Assembly: GCF_012027615.1 (NCBI RefSeq)
Contig: NZ_SNUT01000002.1
Span: forward strand, 186,001 to 250,000
DNA from: Thermococcus sp. 21S7
Lineage (GTDB): Archaea; Methanobacteriota_B; Thermococci; Thermococcales; Thermococcaceae
Length of the DNA stretch: 64,000 nt
Reading direction: 5' to 3'
This document shows, piece by piece, positions 44,021 to 52,352 of the stretch; positions within the stretch are counted from its first letter, which is position 1, and each line of letters starts with the position of its first letter. A program made the translations under genes and the position numbers. The notes under the pieces were generated by a model. That model was given only the letters and a program-made list of their open reading frames with translations, was not told the DNA's origin and did not search any database.

Positions 44021-44778
44021 AATCCCTTTGGGTCTTCCACGTGAATACTGGGGCCTGCAACGGCTGCGACATAGAGATACTGGACGTGCTCACCCCGTAC
44101 TATGACATAGAGAGGCTCGGAGTAAAGCTCGTCCCAACGCCGAGGCACGCCCACGCCCTCCTGGTCACCGGGCCCTTGACGAGGCAGGCATACCATGCGG
44201 CCAAGATGGCCTACGAAGCCATGCCGCCGAAGCCGAGGATTGTCATAGCCGTAGGAACCTGTGCGTGTTCCGGGGGGATATTTCACGACAGCTACGCCCT
44301 GAGGCGCGAGTACAGGGAGTCCCTCGAATACCCTCTGAAGGGTGGAACCTCAGAGTTCCTGCCCGTGCACCTCTACATCCCGGGATGCCCTCCGAGACCG
44401 GAGGAAATCCTCTACGGCGTTGCGCTCCTCAAAAACATCGTGGAGAAAAAAATTAGGGGAGAACTGTTCCGTGAGGGCACCTTCGTTCTCCCGAGGGAGA
44501 GCTTCAACGCGTGGGTGGAGGTCCTTCTCCGCGCAAGGATAAGGAAGGAGCTGGGCTATTTTGATGGTTACTCTCTGCTCAAGCGTTTTATGGAACTCGT
44601 TGAAAGCTCAGAAAGCAAAGAAGAGCTGGAAAAACTCGTTGAGAAGGCCATAAATGATGAGGGCGATTCTAGGCTCAGATACGGCCTTGAGAAGCTTTAT
44701 TCCTACTATCTTGAGGTGGTGAGAACCTATGAGGGCATACTTGCTGCGAAGAGGGCGATCATTGGGCTTCCAAAATGA
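44017..44778 (+). CDS. [NiFe] hydrogenase small subunit (NuoB/HycG type)
   Basis: A 253-residue protein. The proximal [4Fe-4S] ligands are GACNGCDIEI (two Cys), VGTCACSGG and PGCPPRPEEIL. The core is followed by a ~100-residue helical C-terminal extension (ELVESSESKEELEKLVEKAI) that is longer than in typical small subunits. The GTG start at 44017 overlaps the previous stop. Confidence 0.92.
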   Translation: MKSLWVFHVNTGACNGCDIEILDVLTPYYDIERLGVKLVPTPRHAHALLVTGPLTRQAYHAAKMAYEAMPPKPRIVIAVGTCACSGGIFHDSYALRREYRESLEYPLKGGTSEFLPVHLYIPGCPPRPEEILYGVALLKNIVEKKIRGELFREGTFVLPRESFNAWVEVLLRARIRKELGYFDGYSLLKRFMELVESSESKEELEKLVEKAINDEGDSRLRYGLEKLYSYYLEVVRTYEGILAAKRAIIGLPK

Positions 44779-44983
44779 GGTGGCGAGGGTACTCGACCAT
44801 TTTGAATCCAGTGCATTGGTTGAGGAGGTAATCTGCGAGATAAGCCCCGAAACCGCGAGTCTGCTGGAGAAAGGTGTCCTTGACATCGAAGCGTTCCCCA
44901 GGGAGGACAGGGAGATTATAGAAAAACATCTGGAGGCCCTCAGGAAAGGAGAAATCACGGTGGGGTGGATTCCCAATGTTTGA
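44729..44983 (+). CDS. Small protein of the hydrogenase-Mrp operon, unknown
   Basis: An 84-residue protein (MRAYLLRRGRSLGFQNEVAR start) with an acidic helical core, EEVICEISPETASLLEKGVL. GAGGTGGTGAGA precedes the ATG at 44729, which lies 50 bases inside the preceding gene; its end overlaps mnhF by 8. Its place between the hydrogenase and Mrp modules suggests a linker or assembly role, without direct evidence. Confidence 0.6.
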   Translation: MRAYLLRRGRSLGFQNEVARVLDHFESSALVEEVICEISPETASLLEKGVLDIEAFPREDREIIEKHLEALRKGEITVGWIPNV

Positions 44984-45245
44984 GCACACAATTCCCGTCC
45001 TGATTGCGCTCTACGGGATTGCAGGGGTAGTCTATTTCATAAGGGTGCTACTGGGCCCCACGGTTCTCGATTCAATACTCGCAGGGGATTGTGTAAGCCT
45101 TGACGTCGCCTTGATTGCACTCCTCGTAGCGGTGTACTACGAAAACAACCTGCTCGCGGGGGGAGCCTTCTTCCTCGTCCTCTGGGCGTTCGTGCTCGAC
45201 GTGTTCGCGTCAAAGTACCTCGTTAAGGGGGAGGTGGGGGTATGA
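44976..45245 (+). CDS. mnhF: Mrp antiporter subunit F
   Basis: An 89-residue, three-helix protein. YFIRVLLGPTVLDSILAGDC is the MrpF signature (R-x-x-x-G-P-T-x-x-D-R/S). First of seven Mrp genes that couple H2 evolution to Na+ export. The Mrp gene order here is F, G, D-like (DUF4040), B, C, E, D. Confidence 0.9.
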   Translation: MFEHTIPVLIALYGIAGVVYFIRVLLGPTVLDSILAGDCVSLDVALIALLVAVYYENNLLAGGAFFLVLWAFVLDVFASKYLVKGEVGV

Positions 45246-45574
45246 TACTCTCGTTCATCGGGGTTGTACTGCTCATCGTAGGGGCAGTCTGTGACATATT
45301 CGGGGCCATCGGGATGCACCGCTTTGGAAACTTCTACCTGAGGCTCCATGCTGCAACCGTTGGTACGGTGGGGGGGAAGTTCTACCCCTTCCTCGGGGCG
45401 GGCCTCATTGCCCTCGACAGGGGACTGCTCCCCGTGGCGGGGGTGGCTTTCCTGAGTGCATTCACCCTGTTGATAACGACATCCGTTGGGAGCCATGCGC
45501 TTGCCTACGCCGCTGAGAGGGCAGGGGTGGTGAAGATTGAGCACAACGAGCTTGGAGGGGATTGGGATGATTGA
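45242..45574 (+). CDS. mnhG: Mrp antiporter subunit G
   Basis: A 110-residue, three-helix protein. VCDIFGAIGMHRFGNFYLRL and HAATVGTVGGKFYPFLGAGL carry the MrpG pattern (GxxRFPDxxxRLHAxTKA/GT). Start overlaps mnhF by 4 bases and the end overlaps the next gene by 8. Confidence 0.9.
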   Translation: MILSFIGVVLLIVGAVCDIFGAIGMHRFGNFYLRLHAATVGTVGGKFYPFLGAGLIALDRGLLPVAGVAFLSAFTLLITTSVGSHALAYAAERAGVVKIEHNELGGDWDD

Positions 45575-45809
45575 GCTTGCGGCCCTTGCCCTGCTCGGCT
45601 GCCTTGGGCTCGCATACCTTGTGGTCACGGAGAGGGATCTGCTGAGGGCCGTCATCTACACCGGGATCTTTGGTGGTCTCGTAATCCTCGTAGCGTACAC
45701 CCTCATGGCACCTGACATAGTACTCGCCTACGTTGCCATTTCCGTCGCTCTATCCACGGGCCTGATGGTGTTTCTCGTTAGCAAAACAACTCGGGAAGAG
45801 GTGGTGTGA
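45567..45809 (+). CDS. MrpA C-terminal-like / MbhD-type subunit (DUF4040)
   Basis: An 80-residue three-helix protein, MIELAALALLGCLGLAYLVV then LLRAVIYTGIFGGLVILVAY. This matches the segment of MrpA that in archaeal Mbh/Mrp systems is a separate subunit. GGAGGGGATTGGG precedes the ATG at 45567. Confidence 0.85.
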   Translation: MIELAALALLGCLGLAYLVVTERDLLRAVIYTGIFGGLVILVAYTLMAPDIVLAYVAISVALSTGLMVFLVSKTTREEVV

Positions 45810-46526
45810 TTGAGGATTGCTGGAATGCTGGTGATCATGCTGATTACACTCTCCGCCGCATACCTGCTCCAGCCCCACGTCGAAGGCATCGTCGGTGTCG
45901 GGGCGCTTGGTGAGTTCTACCTGGGGAACAGCTACCTCGGCGAACGTTCGGCCGGCTCGCCTGAAGTTGTCACGTCAATCCTGTGGGACTACCGCGGCGT
46001 TGACACGTACTTCGAGACGGCAGTACTCTTTCTTGCCATAATAAGTGCGGTTTCGGTGTTCCGGGGCTTTAACGGGCCGAAATTCCGGGGAGACGGGTTC
46101 ACAGAGGTAGTCAAAACTGGGGTCAAGCTCGTGGCCTTCATCACGTTCGTGGCGTCTGCTTCGGTGGCGTTCCACGGGCACCTCACCCCGGGTGGCGGCT
46201 TCCAGGGGGGTTCAATGCTCGCCGCTGGTTCCCTGCTCATCATAGTCGGCTTCTCCAAGAAGGCCCTTGAGAGGAACGGGATAACGAAGGTGAGGGCGCT
46301 CGCGATAAGAACCGCGGGACTCGTGACCATAGCCTGCGTCGCGGCGTACCCCCTGCTGAGGGGACTCCATTTTATGCAGAACCTGCCCGTTTATCCAGTC
46401 AAGGTGGGGGGACTCCTCGTGAGCGGAAGCCTGCTTCTCTATAATCTGGCCGAGTTCTTGGCCGTTGGGGCAGGGTTTACGATAATCTTTCTTCTCCTTG
46501 CGAATCCGGAGGAGGGATGGCAATGA
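45810..46526 (+). CDS. mnhB: Mrp antiporter subunit B with fused MbhE-like segment
   Basis: A 238-residue protein. The N-terminal ~100 residues (one helix, a soluble part with TSILWDYRGVDTYFETAVLF) correspond to the MrpA tail/MbhE. The remainder (FHGHLTPGGGFQGGSMLAAG and following helices) is MrpB. The two are separate genes in several Mbh operons, so this is a fusion. TTG start at 45810 immediately follows the previous stop. Confidence 0.85.
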   Translation: MRIAGMLVIMLITLSAAYLLQPHVEGIVGVGALGEFYLGNSYLGERSAGSPEVVTSILWDYRGVDTYFETAVLFLAIISAVSVFRGFNGPKFRGDGFTEVVKTGVKLVAFITFVASASVAFHGHLTPGGGFQGGSMLAAGSLLIIVGFSKKALERNGITKVRALAIRTAGLVTIACVAAYPLLRGLHFMQNLPVYPVKVGGLLVSGSLLLYNLAEFLAVGAGFTIIFLLLANPEEGWQ

Positions 46527-46900
46527 GCCTCGCAGCGTCTCTGGTGATAACGGCAACGGTAGCCACCATGCTGGTGGCGCTCTACGGAGTGGCGGTTAGG
46601 CCAAACCTCGTTAAGAAGGTGCTCTGCCTGTCCCTGTTTTCAGATATGGTAAACGTCCTTGTCATATTCCTGGGCTACAGGGACGTCAAAAACCCCCTTC
46701 CTCCGGTTTTAACTGAGTACTCGGGTGAAGGCGTGACGAAGCTCGTGGAGAGAAGCGTTGACCCGTTCCCTCAGGCGCTGACGATAACTGCCATAGTTAT
46801 CGGCCTTGCGGTTACCGTCCTCATGGCCTACGGTGTGATACACATCCAGAGAAAATACGGGACGGTGGATGTCCGGAAGCTCGCGGGGTGGGATGAATGA
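46523..46900 (+). CDS. mnhC: Mrp antiporter subunit C (NuoK-like)
   Basis: A 125-residue three-helix protein; VRPNLVKKVLCLSLFSDMVN and PFPQALTITAIVIGLAVTVL are the conserved MrpC/NuoK segments. The ATG at 46523 overlaps the previous stop (ATGA). Confidence 0.9.
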   Translation: MSLAASLVITATVATMLVALYGVAVRPNLVKKVLCLSLFSDMVNVLVIFLGYRDVKNPLPPVLTEYSGEGVTKLVERSVDPFPQALTITAIVIGLAVTVLMAYGVIHIQRKYGTVDVRKLAGWDE

Positions 46901-47391
46901 GGTCTGTCCCTGTGATGATTGCGGCGTTCGTAACTTACATCATCATAACGGGCTCGATAACGGCTTACGATATAATCACCGGTGCGATAACCGCCTTTGC
47001 GGCAGGACTGCTCTTCGGGAAGCACCTCGTTAGTAACCCAGGCAAGGCCCTGAACCCGGCGAGATGGGTGCGCTTTGCGCTCTACTTTCTCAAGTACATC
47101 ACGGTAATCGAGGCGAAGGCCCACGCCGACGTCATCAGGAGGATACTCAGTGGGGATGTCAGGCCGGGCATCGTTAAAGTGCCCCTGAACCTGGGAGACG
47201 AATACGCCCGTTTCCTCGTTGCCGCTTCAATAACCAATACCCCCGGAACCGTGACAGTCCACATGGACGATGGCTGTGTGTACGTGAACTGGATAAGCGT
47301 CTCCACTTCGGACCCTGAAAAACGCAGGGAGGAAATCCTCGGAGAGTTTGAGGAAAACGCAAAGAAAATCTTTGAGGGGGGAGGAGCATGA
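46897..47391 (+). CDS. mnhE: Mrp antiporter subunit E
   Basis: A 164-residue protein with two or three N-terminal helices and a soluble MrpE domain (VKVPLNLGDEYARFLVAASI, NTPGTVTVHMDDGCVYVNWI). Four-base overlaps on both sides. Confidence 0.9.
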   Translation: MRSVPVMIAAFVTYIIITGSITAYDIITGAITAFAAGLLFGKHLVSNPGKALNPARWVRFALYFLKYITVIEAKAHADVIRRILSGDVRPGIVKVPLNLGDEYARFLVAASITNTPGTVTVHMDDGCVYVNWISVSTSDPEKRREEILGEFEENAKKIFEGGGA

Positions 47392-48920
47392 ATCCATTGA
47401 TACTGCCCGCGATTCCAATGGCCTTCGCTTTCGTACTCCCCATACTCTCCACCATAATTAAGAGCAGGCGCTTTATCTTTGGCTACGCCCTGTTCGTTAC
47501 CGGAACAGCGCTCGTGATGGGGGCTGAGCTCTTCAGGGAGGTCTATTCCTCTGAGCTCCCGTTAACCTATTCCTTCGGCGGCTGGAAGGCGCCGGTCGGC
47601 ATAATCTATGAGGTGGACAGGTTCGGGGCGGTTATGGTGCTCGTAACGGCCTCACTGATGTTCCTCACGGCGGTCTACTCGGTCCGCTACCTGGGTCGTG
47701 AGGACGGTGTGGAGTGGTTCTACACCCTTTACCTTGGCCTTGAGGCGGGTCTCCTCGGCATATTCATGACGGGGGACGCGTTCAATCTGTTCGTGATGCT
47801 CGAAGTGACGGCGATAGCATCATACGGCCTAGTGATGTTCTACACGGAGGACGGCTATCCCGCTTACTCTGGCCTCAGGTACGCGATAATAAGCTCCATA
47901 GGAACGACTCTCTACTTCCTTGCCCTAGTGCTGATCTACCGGGGGCTCGGCACGGTGAACTTTGCAGACATCTCCGCGAAGTTGCACGGAATTGGATTCC
48001 CAATATCAACACCCCTGAACGGCACTGTTCCCATCCTAGCCATTTCAATGGCGCTGATAACGTGGGCCTTCACGATAAAGGCCGCGATAATGCCGAACCA
48101 TTTCTGGCTTCCAGGGGCTCATTCCGCGGCTCCAAGTCCGGTCTCAGCCATACTGTCTGGCCTGGTGGTTAACGCTGGAATTTACGGATTCATGAGGTTC
48201 CTCAGCCTGACTTATGTCCCGGAAGTCTCTCACATTGGCGACATCATGTGCATGCTACTCCTCATTCTCGGGGCGGTCTCTGCCCTTTTATCATCCATCG
48301 CAATGACCGTTCAGGACGATGTCAAGAGAATAGTGGCCTACTCAACAATACTCAACATGGGCTACCTGGCGATGGCCGTGGGAGTGAACAGCGAGGCCGG
48401 AACCGCCGGCGCGGTGTTCCACATGGTAAACCACGCGGTAGCGAAAGCCCTCCTCTTCCTCGCGGTGGGAGTCTTCATCCATGCTGCGGGAAGCAGGAAG
48501 CTGAACGAGCTAAAGGGGCTTGGAAAAAGTATGCCCTTCACTACGGTGAGCCTGGCGATAGCCACGATGAGCCTTGTGGGACTGCCCCCTACAAACGTTT
48601 TCTTCAGCAAACTCCTGCTTTACAGGGCCTACGTGGAGAAAAGCCCAGCTCTCGTTGCAGTACTGCTGATATCGAGCCTATTTGCTCTTGTGAGCTATAT
48701 GAGGATGCTCTACTGGCTGTGGATTAAAAAGCCGGATGGAGAGAGTGAGGTCCGTGAATCACGTTCGATGGTGGCGGTACTCCTGATGCTTGCCCTTGCG
48801 TGCCTGGTTCTCGGGGTACTCTCCCCGATTCTGGTGGATAGACTTGTGAACCCTGCCGTGGTTCAGCTGAATGACGTGGAGGGTTACATACGGGCCGCAC
48901 TCACCGCGGGGGTGAAGTAG
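47388..48920 (+). CDS. mnhD: Mrp antiporter subunit D (NuoN/M-like)
   Basis: A 510-residue protein with ~14 helices. FNLFVMLEVTAIASYGLVMF (Glu), TWAFTIKAAIMPNHFWLPGA (Lys and His) and VNHAVAKALLFLAVGVFIHA (Lys) are the ion-channel signatures. Third NuoL/M/N-type subunit in the operon. Confidence 0.92.
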   Translation: MNPLILPAIPMAFAFVLPILSTIIKSRRFIFGYALFVTGTALVMGAELFREVYSSELPLTYSFGGWKAPVGIIYEVDRFGAVMVLVTASLMFLTAVYSVRYLGREDGVEWFYTLYLGLEAGLLGIFMTGDAFNLFVMLEVTAIASYGLVMFYTEDGYPAYSGLRYAIISSIGTTLYFLALVLIYRGLGTVNFADISAKLHGIGFPISTPLNGTVPILAISMALITWAFTIKAAIMPNHFWLPGAHSAAPSPVSAILSGLVVNAGIYGFMRFLSLTYVPEVSHIGDIMCMLLLILGAVSALLSSIAMTVQDDVKRIVAYSTILNMGYLAMAVGVNSEAGTAGAVFHMVNHAVAKALLFLAVGVFIHAAGSRKLNELKGLGKSMPFTTVSLAIATMSLVGLPPTNVFFSKLLLYRAYVEKSPALVAVLLISSLFALVSYMRMLYWLWIKKPDGESEVRESRSMVAVLLMLALACLVLGVLSPILVDRLVNPAVVQLNDVEGYIRAALTAGVK

Positions 48921-49244
48921 ATGATTGGAGAGTTCAGAAAGCACTACGGTGAAAACCTGCTCGGGGTTGCACTCCTGGGCGAGACATGGCTTGTGGTTTT
49001 GAAAGAGGGAGACAAGGCGGAGCTACTCGCCGATGCCGCAGAAAAGTGGGAGGGACTGGACGTGATTGTGGTGCCGGCAGACTCTATCCACAACCTCCAT
49101 CCCGAGCTCTTCGGAGAGGTCAAGATTGTTCATGACCCCACGGGAGTTGTTTCAGAGGTCATGGGGATGGCTCTGGAGATGAAAGGCGCCTACCCGACGG
49201 TGTGGAACCTACGGCTTATTGACGTTACGGAGGTGGAAAGATGA
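48921..49244 (+). CDS. Uncharacterised 107-residue protein of the operon
   Basis: Not recognised. Alpha/beta protein (LLGVALLGETWLVVLKEGDK, LDVIVVPADSIHNLHPELFG) that could bind a nucleotide or act as a chaperone; no membrane segment. ATG 48921 directly follows the mnhD stop and its end overlaps the flavoprotein gene by 4 bases. Confidence 0.65.
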   Translation: MIGEFRKHYGENLLGVALLGETWLVVLKEGDKAELLADAAEKWEGLDVIVVPADSIHNLHPELFGEVKIVHDPTGVVSEVMGMALEMKGAYPTVWNLRLIDVTEVER

Positions 49245-50299
49245 GCGGAATGCGGTTTGCATTTCTGTGCAAGTCCCGGCCGGAGCCCACTGGAAAGAAG
49301 GTGGCCATAGTGGGGGCCGGTCCTGCCGGCTTAAGCGCTGCAGGTTACCTCGTCTGCCAGGGACACGAGGTGCACGTCTACGACAAGCTCCCCGAGCCCG
49401 GGGGTTTGATGCTCTTTGGAATCCCCGAGTTCAGGATTCCGATATACCGCGTTAGGGAGGGCTGCGGTGAGCTCAAGGATCTCTTTGAGGTCAAGTTTTT
49501 CCCCAGGACCAAGGTGGTCTGTGGGGAGTGTGGACAGGAGGCAGGAGACGAGTTCGTTGAGAGGACTGTGCACATAGCGGAGCTTAAGGAGAATTACGAC
49601 GCGGTGCTGATAGCCACGGGGGCATGGGAGCCATGGACGCCCGAACTTGAGGGCGCCGAACTTCAGGGAGTGTATCCCGCGCTGGAATACCTGTTCAGAA
49701 TAAAGAGCGCTAAGCTCGGACACATGGAGTGGACGGACATAATACATCCTGAGAGCAAGAAAATCCTCGTCGTTGGTGCGGGACACACGGCGGTGGACGC
49801 GGCCCTTGAGAGCGTTCTCCTTGGGGCTGATGAAGTATACCTCAGCTATCGGAGAAGCATAAAGGAAGCCCCCGCCGGCCCGTATGAGATAAATCAGCTC
49901 ATCCAGAGGGGGGTTAAGTGGCTCGAAAAAACCATGCCCGTCAGAATCATAGGAGATGGAAAAGTAAGGGCCGTCGAGATGGTCAGGATGGAGCTTGGTG
50001 AGCCCGATGCGAGCGGAAGAAGGAGGCCAGTACCTGTTGAAGGCTCGGAGTTCAGGTTGGAGGTTGACTACGTCATATTTGCCGTGGGGCAGACCCCCAC
50101 ACCACCTGCCGGAGAGGGCGTGGAGATAGCCAGGGACAAAAAGGGCAGAGTGGTCGTGGATGGGAGACACATGACGAGCGTTGAGGGCATATTTGCTGCG
50201 GGAGACGTCGTCACGGGCCCGTCGAAAGTAGGACAGGCTGTTAAAGATGGTCTCTACGCCGCGAGAAGCATGCACATGTGGATGATGGGGGGTGAGTGA
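49241..50299 (+). CDS. GltD-like FAD/NAD(P)H oxidoreductase
   Basis: A 352-residue pyridine nucleotide-disulfide-type flavoprotein. KVAIVGAGPAGLSAAGYL binds FAD, LPEPGGLMLFGIPEFRIP is the GltD signature, KILVVGAGHTAVDAALESVL binds NAD(P)H and GIFAAGDVVTGPSKVGQAV ends the FAD site. The N-terminal Fe-S region of GltD is absent, but CGECGQEAG adds a cysteine pair near 90. With the next gene it could form a NAD(P)H-linked module for the hydrogenase, or a formally separate enzyme. Confidence 0.88.
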   Translation: MSGMRFAFLCKSRPEPTGKKVAIVGAGPAGLSAAGYLVCQGHEVHVYDKLPEPGGLMLFGIPEFRIPIYRVREGCGELKDLFEVKFFPRTKVVCGECGQEAGDEFVERTVHIAELKENYDAVLIATGAWEPWTPELEGAELQGVYPALEYLFRIKSAKLGHMEWTDIIHPESKKILVVGAGHTAVDAALESVLLGADEVYLSYRRSIKEAPAGPYEINQLIQRGVKWLEKTMPVRIIGDGKVRAVEMVRMELGEPDASGRRRPVPVEGSEFRLEVDYVIFAVGQTPTPPAGEGVEIARDKKGRVVVDGRHMTSVEGIFAAGDVVTGPSKVGQAVKDGLYAARSMHMWMMGGE

Positions 50300-50300
50300 T

Positions 50301-50807
50301 GTGGCAAAGAAGATACTCCACGTTGATTATAGCCTCTGCATTGGCTGTGAAACCTGCCAGGGTGTGTGTGATTTTATCCACGATGGGAAGCCCAACATAA
50401 GGATATACTACACTGTTTCGGGCCTTCCGGTGCCCATAAACTGCCGCCACTGTGAGAGGGCCCCTTGCCTTGAGATATGTCCCGTTGGAGCGATATATAA
50501 GGACCACGAGGGGGCGGTGATAATAGACCCCGGGAAGTGCATAGGCTGTCTGATGTGCCTTGCCGTCTGCCCGTTTGGAGTTCCGAGCTTCAACGTCAGA
50601 ATCCGTGTGGTGACCAAGTGCGACATGTGCGCCGCGAGGAGGGCCGAGGGCATGGAGCCAGCGTGCGGGGAAATGTGCCCCGCCGAGGCAATATTCTTCG
50701 GCGAATCTGAGGAGATTGAGGACAGAATAATGAGAAGAACCGCGGAGAAGATAGCAAGAGAAAGGATATCCTCCATGAATCTGGAGGGGGTGGGGAGAAT
50801 GCTCTAG
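50301..50807 (+). CDS. Four-cluster ferredoxin-like electron transfer protein (HycB type)
   Basis: A 168-residue paralogue of the protein at 37325 with CIGCETCQGVCDF, CRHCERAPCLEICP, CIGCLMCLAVCP and CDMCAARRAEG...CGEMCP. Starts at GTG 50301 after GGGGGTGAGTGAT; a GTG 9 bases earlier is in frame. It likely serves the flavoprotein. It is the last gene of the operon, followed by TTTTTTAAT. Confidence 0.9.
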   Translation: MAKKILHVDYSLCIGCETCQGVCDFIHDGKPNIRIYYTVSGLPVPINCRHCERAPCLEICPVGAIYKDHEGAVIIDPGKCIGCLMCLAVCPFGVPSFNVRIRVVTKCDMCAARRAEGMEPACGEMCPAEAIFFGESEEIEDRIMRRTAEKIARERISSMNLEGVGRML

Positions 50808-50882
50808 CGGTCTGTTTTTTAATCTGTTTGATTAAACAATGCAATTTACCAGTCACGGGCCGGGAAAACAAAATATCTTTCT

Positions 50883-50894
50883 GACAATATTGTC
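50883..50894. promoter_or_regulatory. Perfect palindrome GACAATATTGTC upstream of adh
   Basis: A 12-base perfect dyad in the 250-base gap between the operon end and the alcohol dehydrogenase gene. A second dyad, GTTTGATTAAAC, lies at 50826-50837, and CGATTAAAC recurs near 50927. These may be operators; no known factor is assigned. Confidence 0.3.
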
Positions 50895-50981
50895 GTAACA
50901 TTTATAAGTGTTTGTTCCGATTAAACGTTCGAATATTGCGATTATATGTCCAAATATCACACCTTAAGTTACAAACTCATG

Positions 50982-51017
50982 GTTGTATACATTTGGTCCA
51001 AAAAAACCTTTTATTGG
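50982..51017 (+). promoter_or_regulatory. adh promoter with degenerate SurR-like site and frh-like core
   Basis: GTTGTATACATTTGGTC (50982-50998) resembles GTTn3AACn5GTT with two mismatches. The core from 50992 to 51017 matches the frh promoter (52357-52382) in 23 of 26 bases, including the AT-rich TATA stretch CTTTTATTGG. The two promoters probably share a regulator. Confidence 0.5.
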
Positions 51018-51058
51018 GCGTCTACTACATACGAATGAGCACATTTGGAGGGTCCGCG

Positions 51059-52279
51059 ATGGTGTGGGAATCCCACGTTTCGATAAACCAAGTCTTCGAG
51101 ATGAGGTGCAAAACAACCAACTACTTCGGTCTGTGCGCCATACACAAATTTAACGATATTGTCCGGGAGCTTAAGGGAAAGGGCGTGGACAAGGTTATCC
51201 TCGTCACCGGAAGGAGTTCCTACAAGAAGTGCGGCGCATGGGACGTTGTCAGGCCTGCCCTCGAAGAAAATGGCGTTGAGTACGTTCATTACGACAAGGT
51301 GGGAGCCAACCCAACGGTCGACATGATCGATGAGGCGGCTGAGATGGGAAGGGAGTTTGGGGCTCAGGCCGTCATAGGCATAGGTGGCGGCAGCCCTATC
51401 GATAGCGCCAAGAGCGTTGCGATTCTGCTGGAGTACCCGGACAAGACTGCCAGAGACCTCTACGAGTTCAGGTTTACCCCTGTAAAGGCCAAGCCGATAA
51501 TAGCGATAAACACGACCCATGGAACCGGAACCGAGGTTGACAGGTTCGCGGTGGCTTCGATTCCTGAGAAGGAGTACAAGCCGGCCATAGCTTACGACTG
51601 CATCTACCCCCTTTACGCAATCGATGACCCCGCACTAACGACAAAGCTTCCTCCGGAACAGACCCTGTACGTGACCATCGATGCACTCAATCACATCACC
51701 GAAGCCGCCACAACCAAGGTAGCTAATCCATATTCAATACTTCTCGCCAAGGAGGCTGCGAGGCTGATATTTACCTATCTCCCGGAGGCCCTCAATCATC
51801 CGGACAACCTTCAGGCCAGGTACGCACTGCTCTACGCCTCCGCCATAGCTGGAATAAGCTTCGACAATGGTCTGCTTCACTTTACGCACGCCCTTGAGCA
51901 CCCACTGAGCGCAGTCAAACCGGATCTGCCCCACGGCCTTGGTCTTGCAATGCTTCTTCCGGCGGTAATCAGGCAAATCTACCCCGCCACCGCGAAGATA
52001 CTGGCCGAGGTGTACAGGCCGCTCGTCCCAGAGGCCAAAGGTGTCCCGGGAGAGGTGGAACTCGTCGCCAGGAGAGTGGAGGAGTGGCTCTTCAGCATCG
52101 GCATCACTGAAAAGCTCGCGGATGTTGGGTTTACCGAGGGAGATGTTGACAAGCTAACACAGCTGGCCATGACGACCCCGAGCCTTGACCTGCTCCTTTC
52201 TATGGCCCCGGTGGAGGCTACCAAGGAGAGAATAGCGGCCATCTACCGTGATTCGCTTTACCCTATCGGCAGAGGCTGA
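51059..52279 (+). CDS. Iron-containing alcohol dehydrogenase
   Basis: A 406-residue group III alcohol dehydrogenase. VIGIGGGSPIDSAKSVAI binds NADP(H). Iron ligands are expected at Asp in TGTEVDRFAV region, and His in DALNHITEAA, FTHALEHPLS and PDLPHGLGLAM. Thermococcus homologues oxidise or reduce primary alcohols with NADP(H), disposing of reductant. ATG 51059 follows GGAGG; an in-frame ATG at 51035 (MSTFGGSA) sits at the predicted transcript start. Confidence 0.94.
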   Translation: MVWESHVSINQVFEMRCKTTNYFGLCAIHKFNDIVRELKGKGVDKVILVTGRSSYKKCGAWDVVRPALEENGVEYVHYDKVGANPTVDMIDEAAEMGREFGAQAVIGIGGGSPIDSAKSVAILLEYPDKTARDLYEFRFTPVKAKPIIAINTTHGTGTEVDRFAVASIPEKEYKPAIAYDCIYPLYAIDDPALTTKLPPEQTLYVTIDALNHITEAATTKVANPYSILLAKEAARLIFTYLPEALNHPDNLQARYALLYASAIAGISFDNGLLHFTHALEHPLSAVKPDLPHGLGLAMLLPAVIRQIYPATAKILAEVYRPLVPEAKGVPGEVELVARRVEEWLFSIGITEKLADVGFTEGDVDKLTQLAMTTPSLDLLLSMAPVEATKERIAAIYRDSLYPIGRG

Positions 52280-52352
52280 GGAGACGCTTTCTTTTATCCT
52301 TTTTGATTTAATCATTTTTAGGTTCTATATGCATCTTGAGTATTTTATTTTT

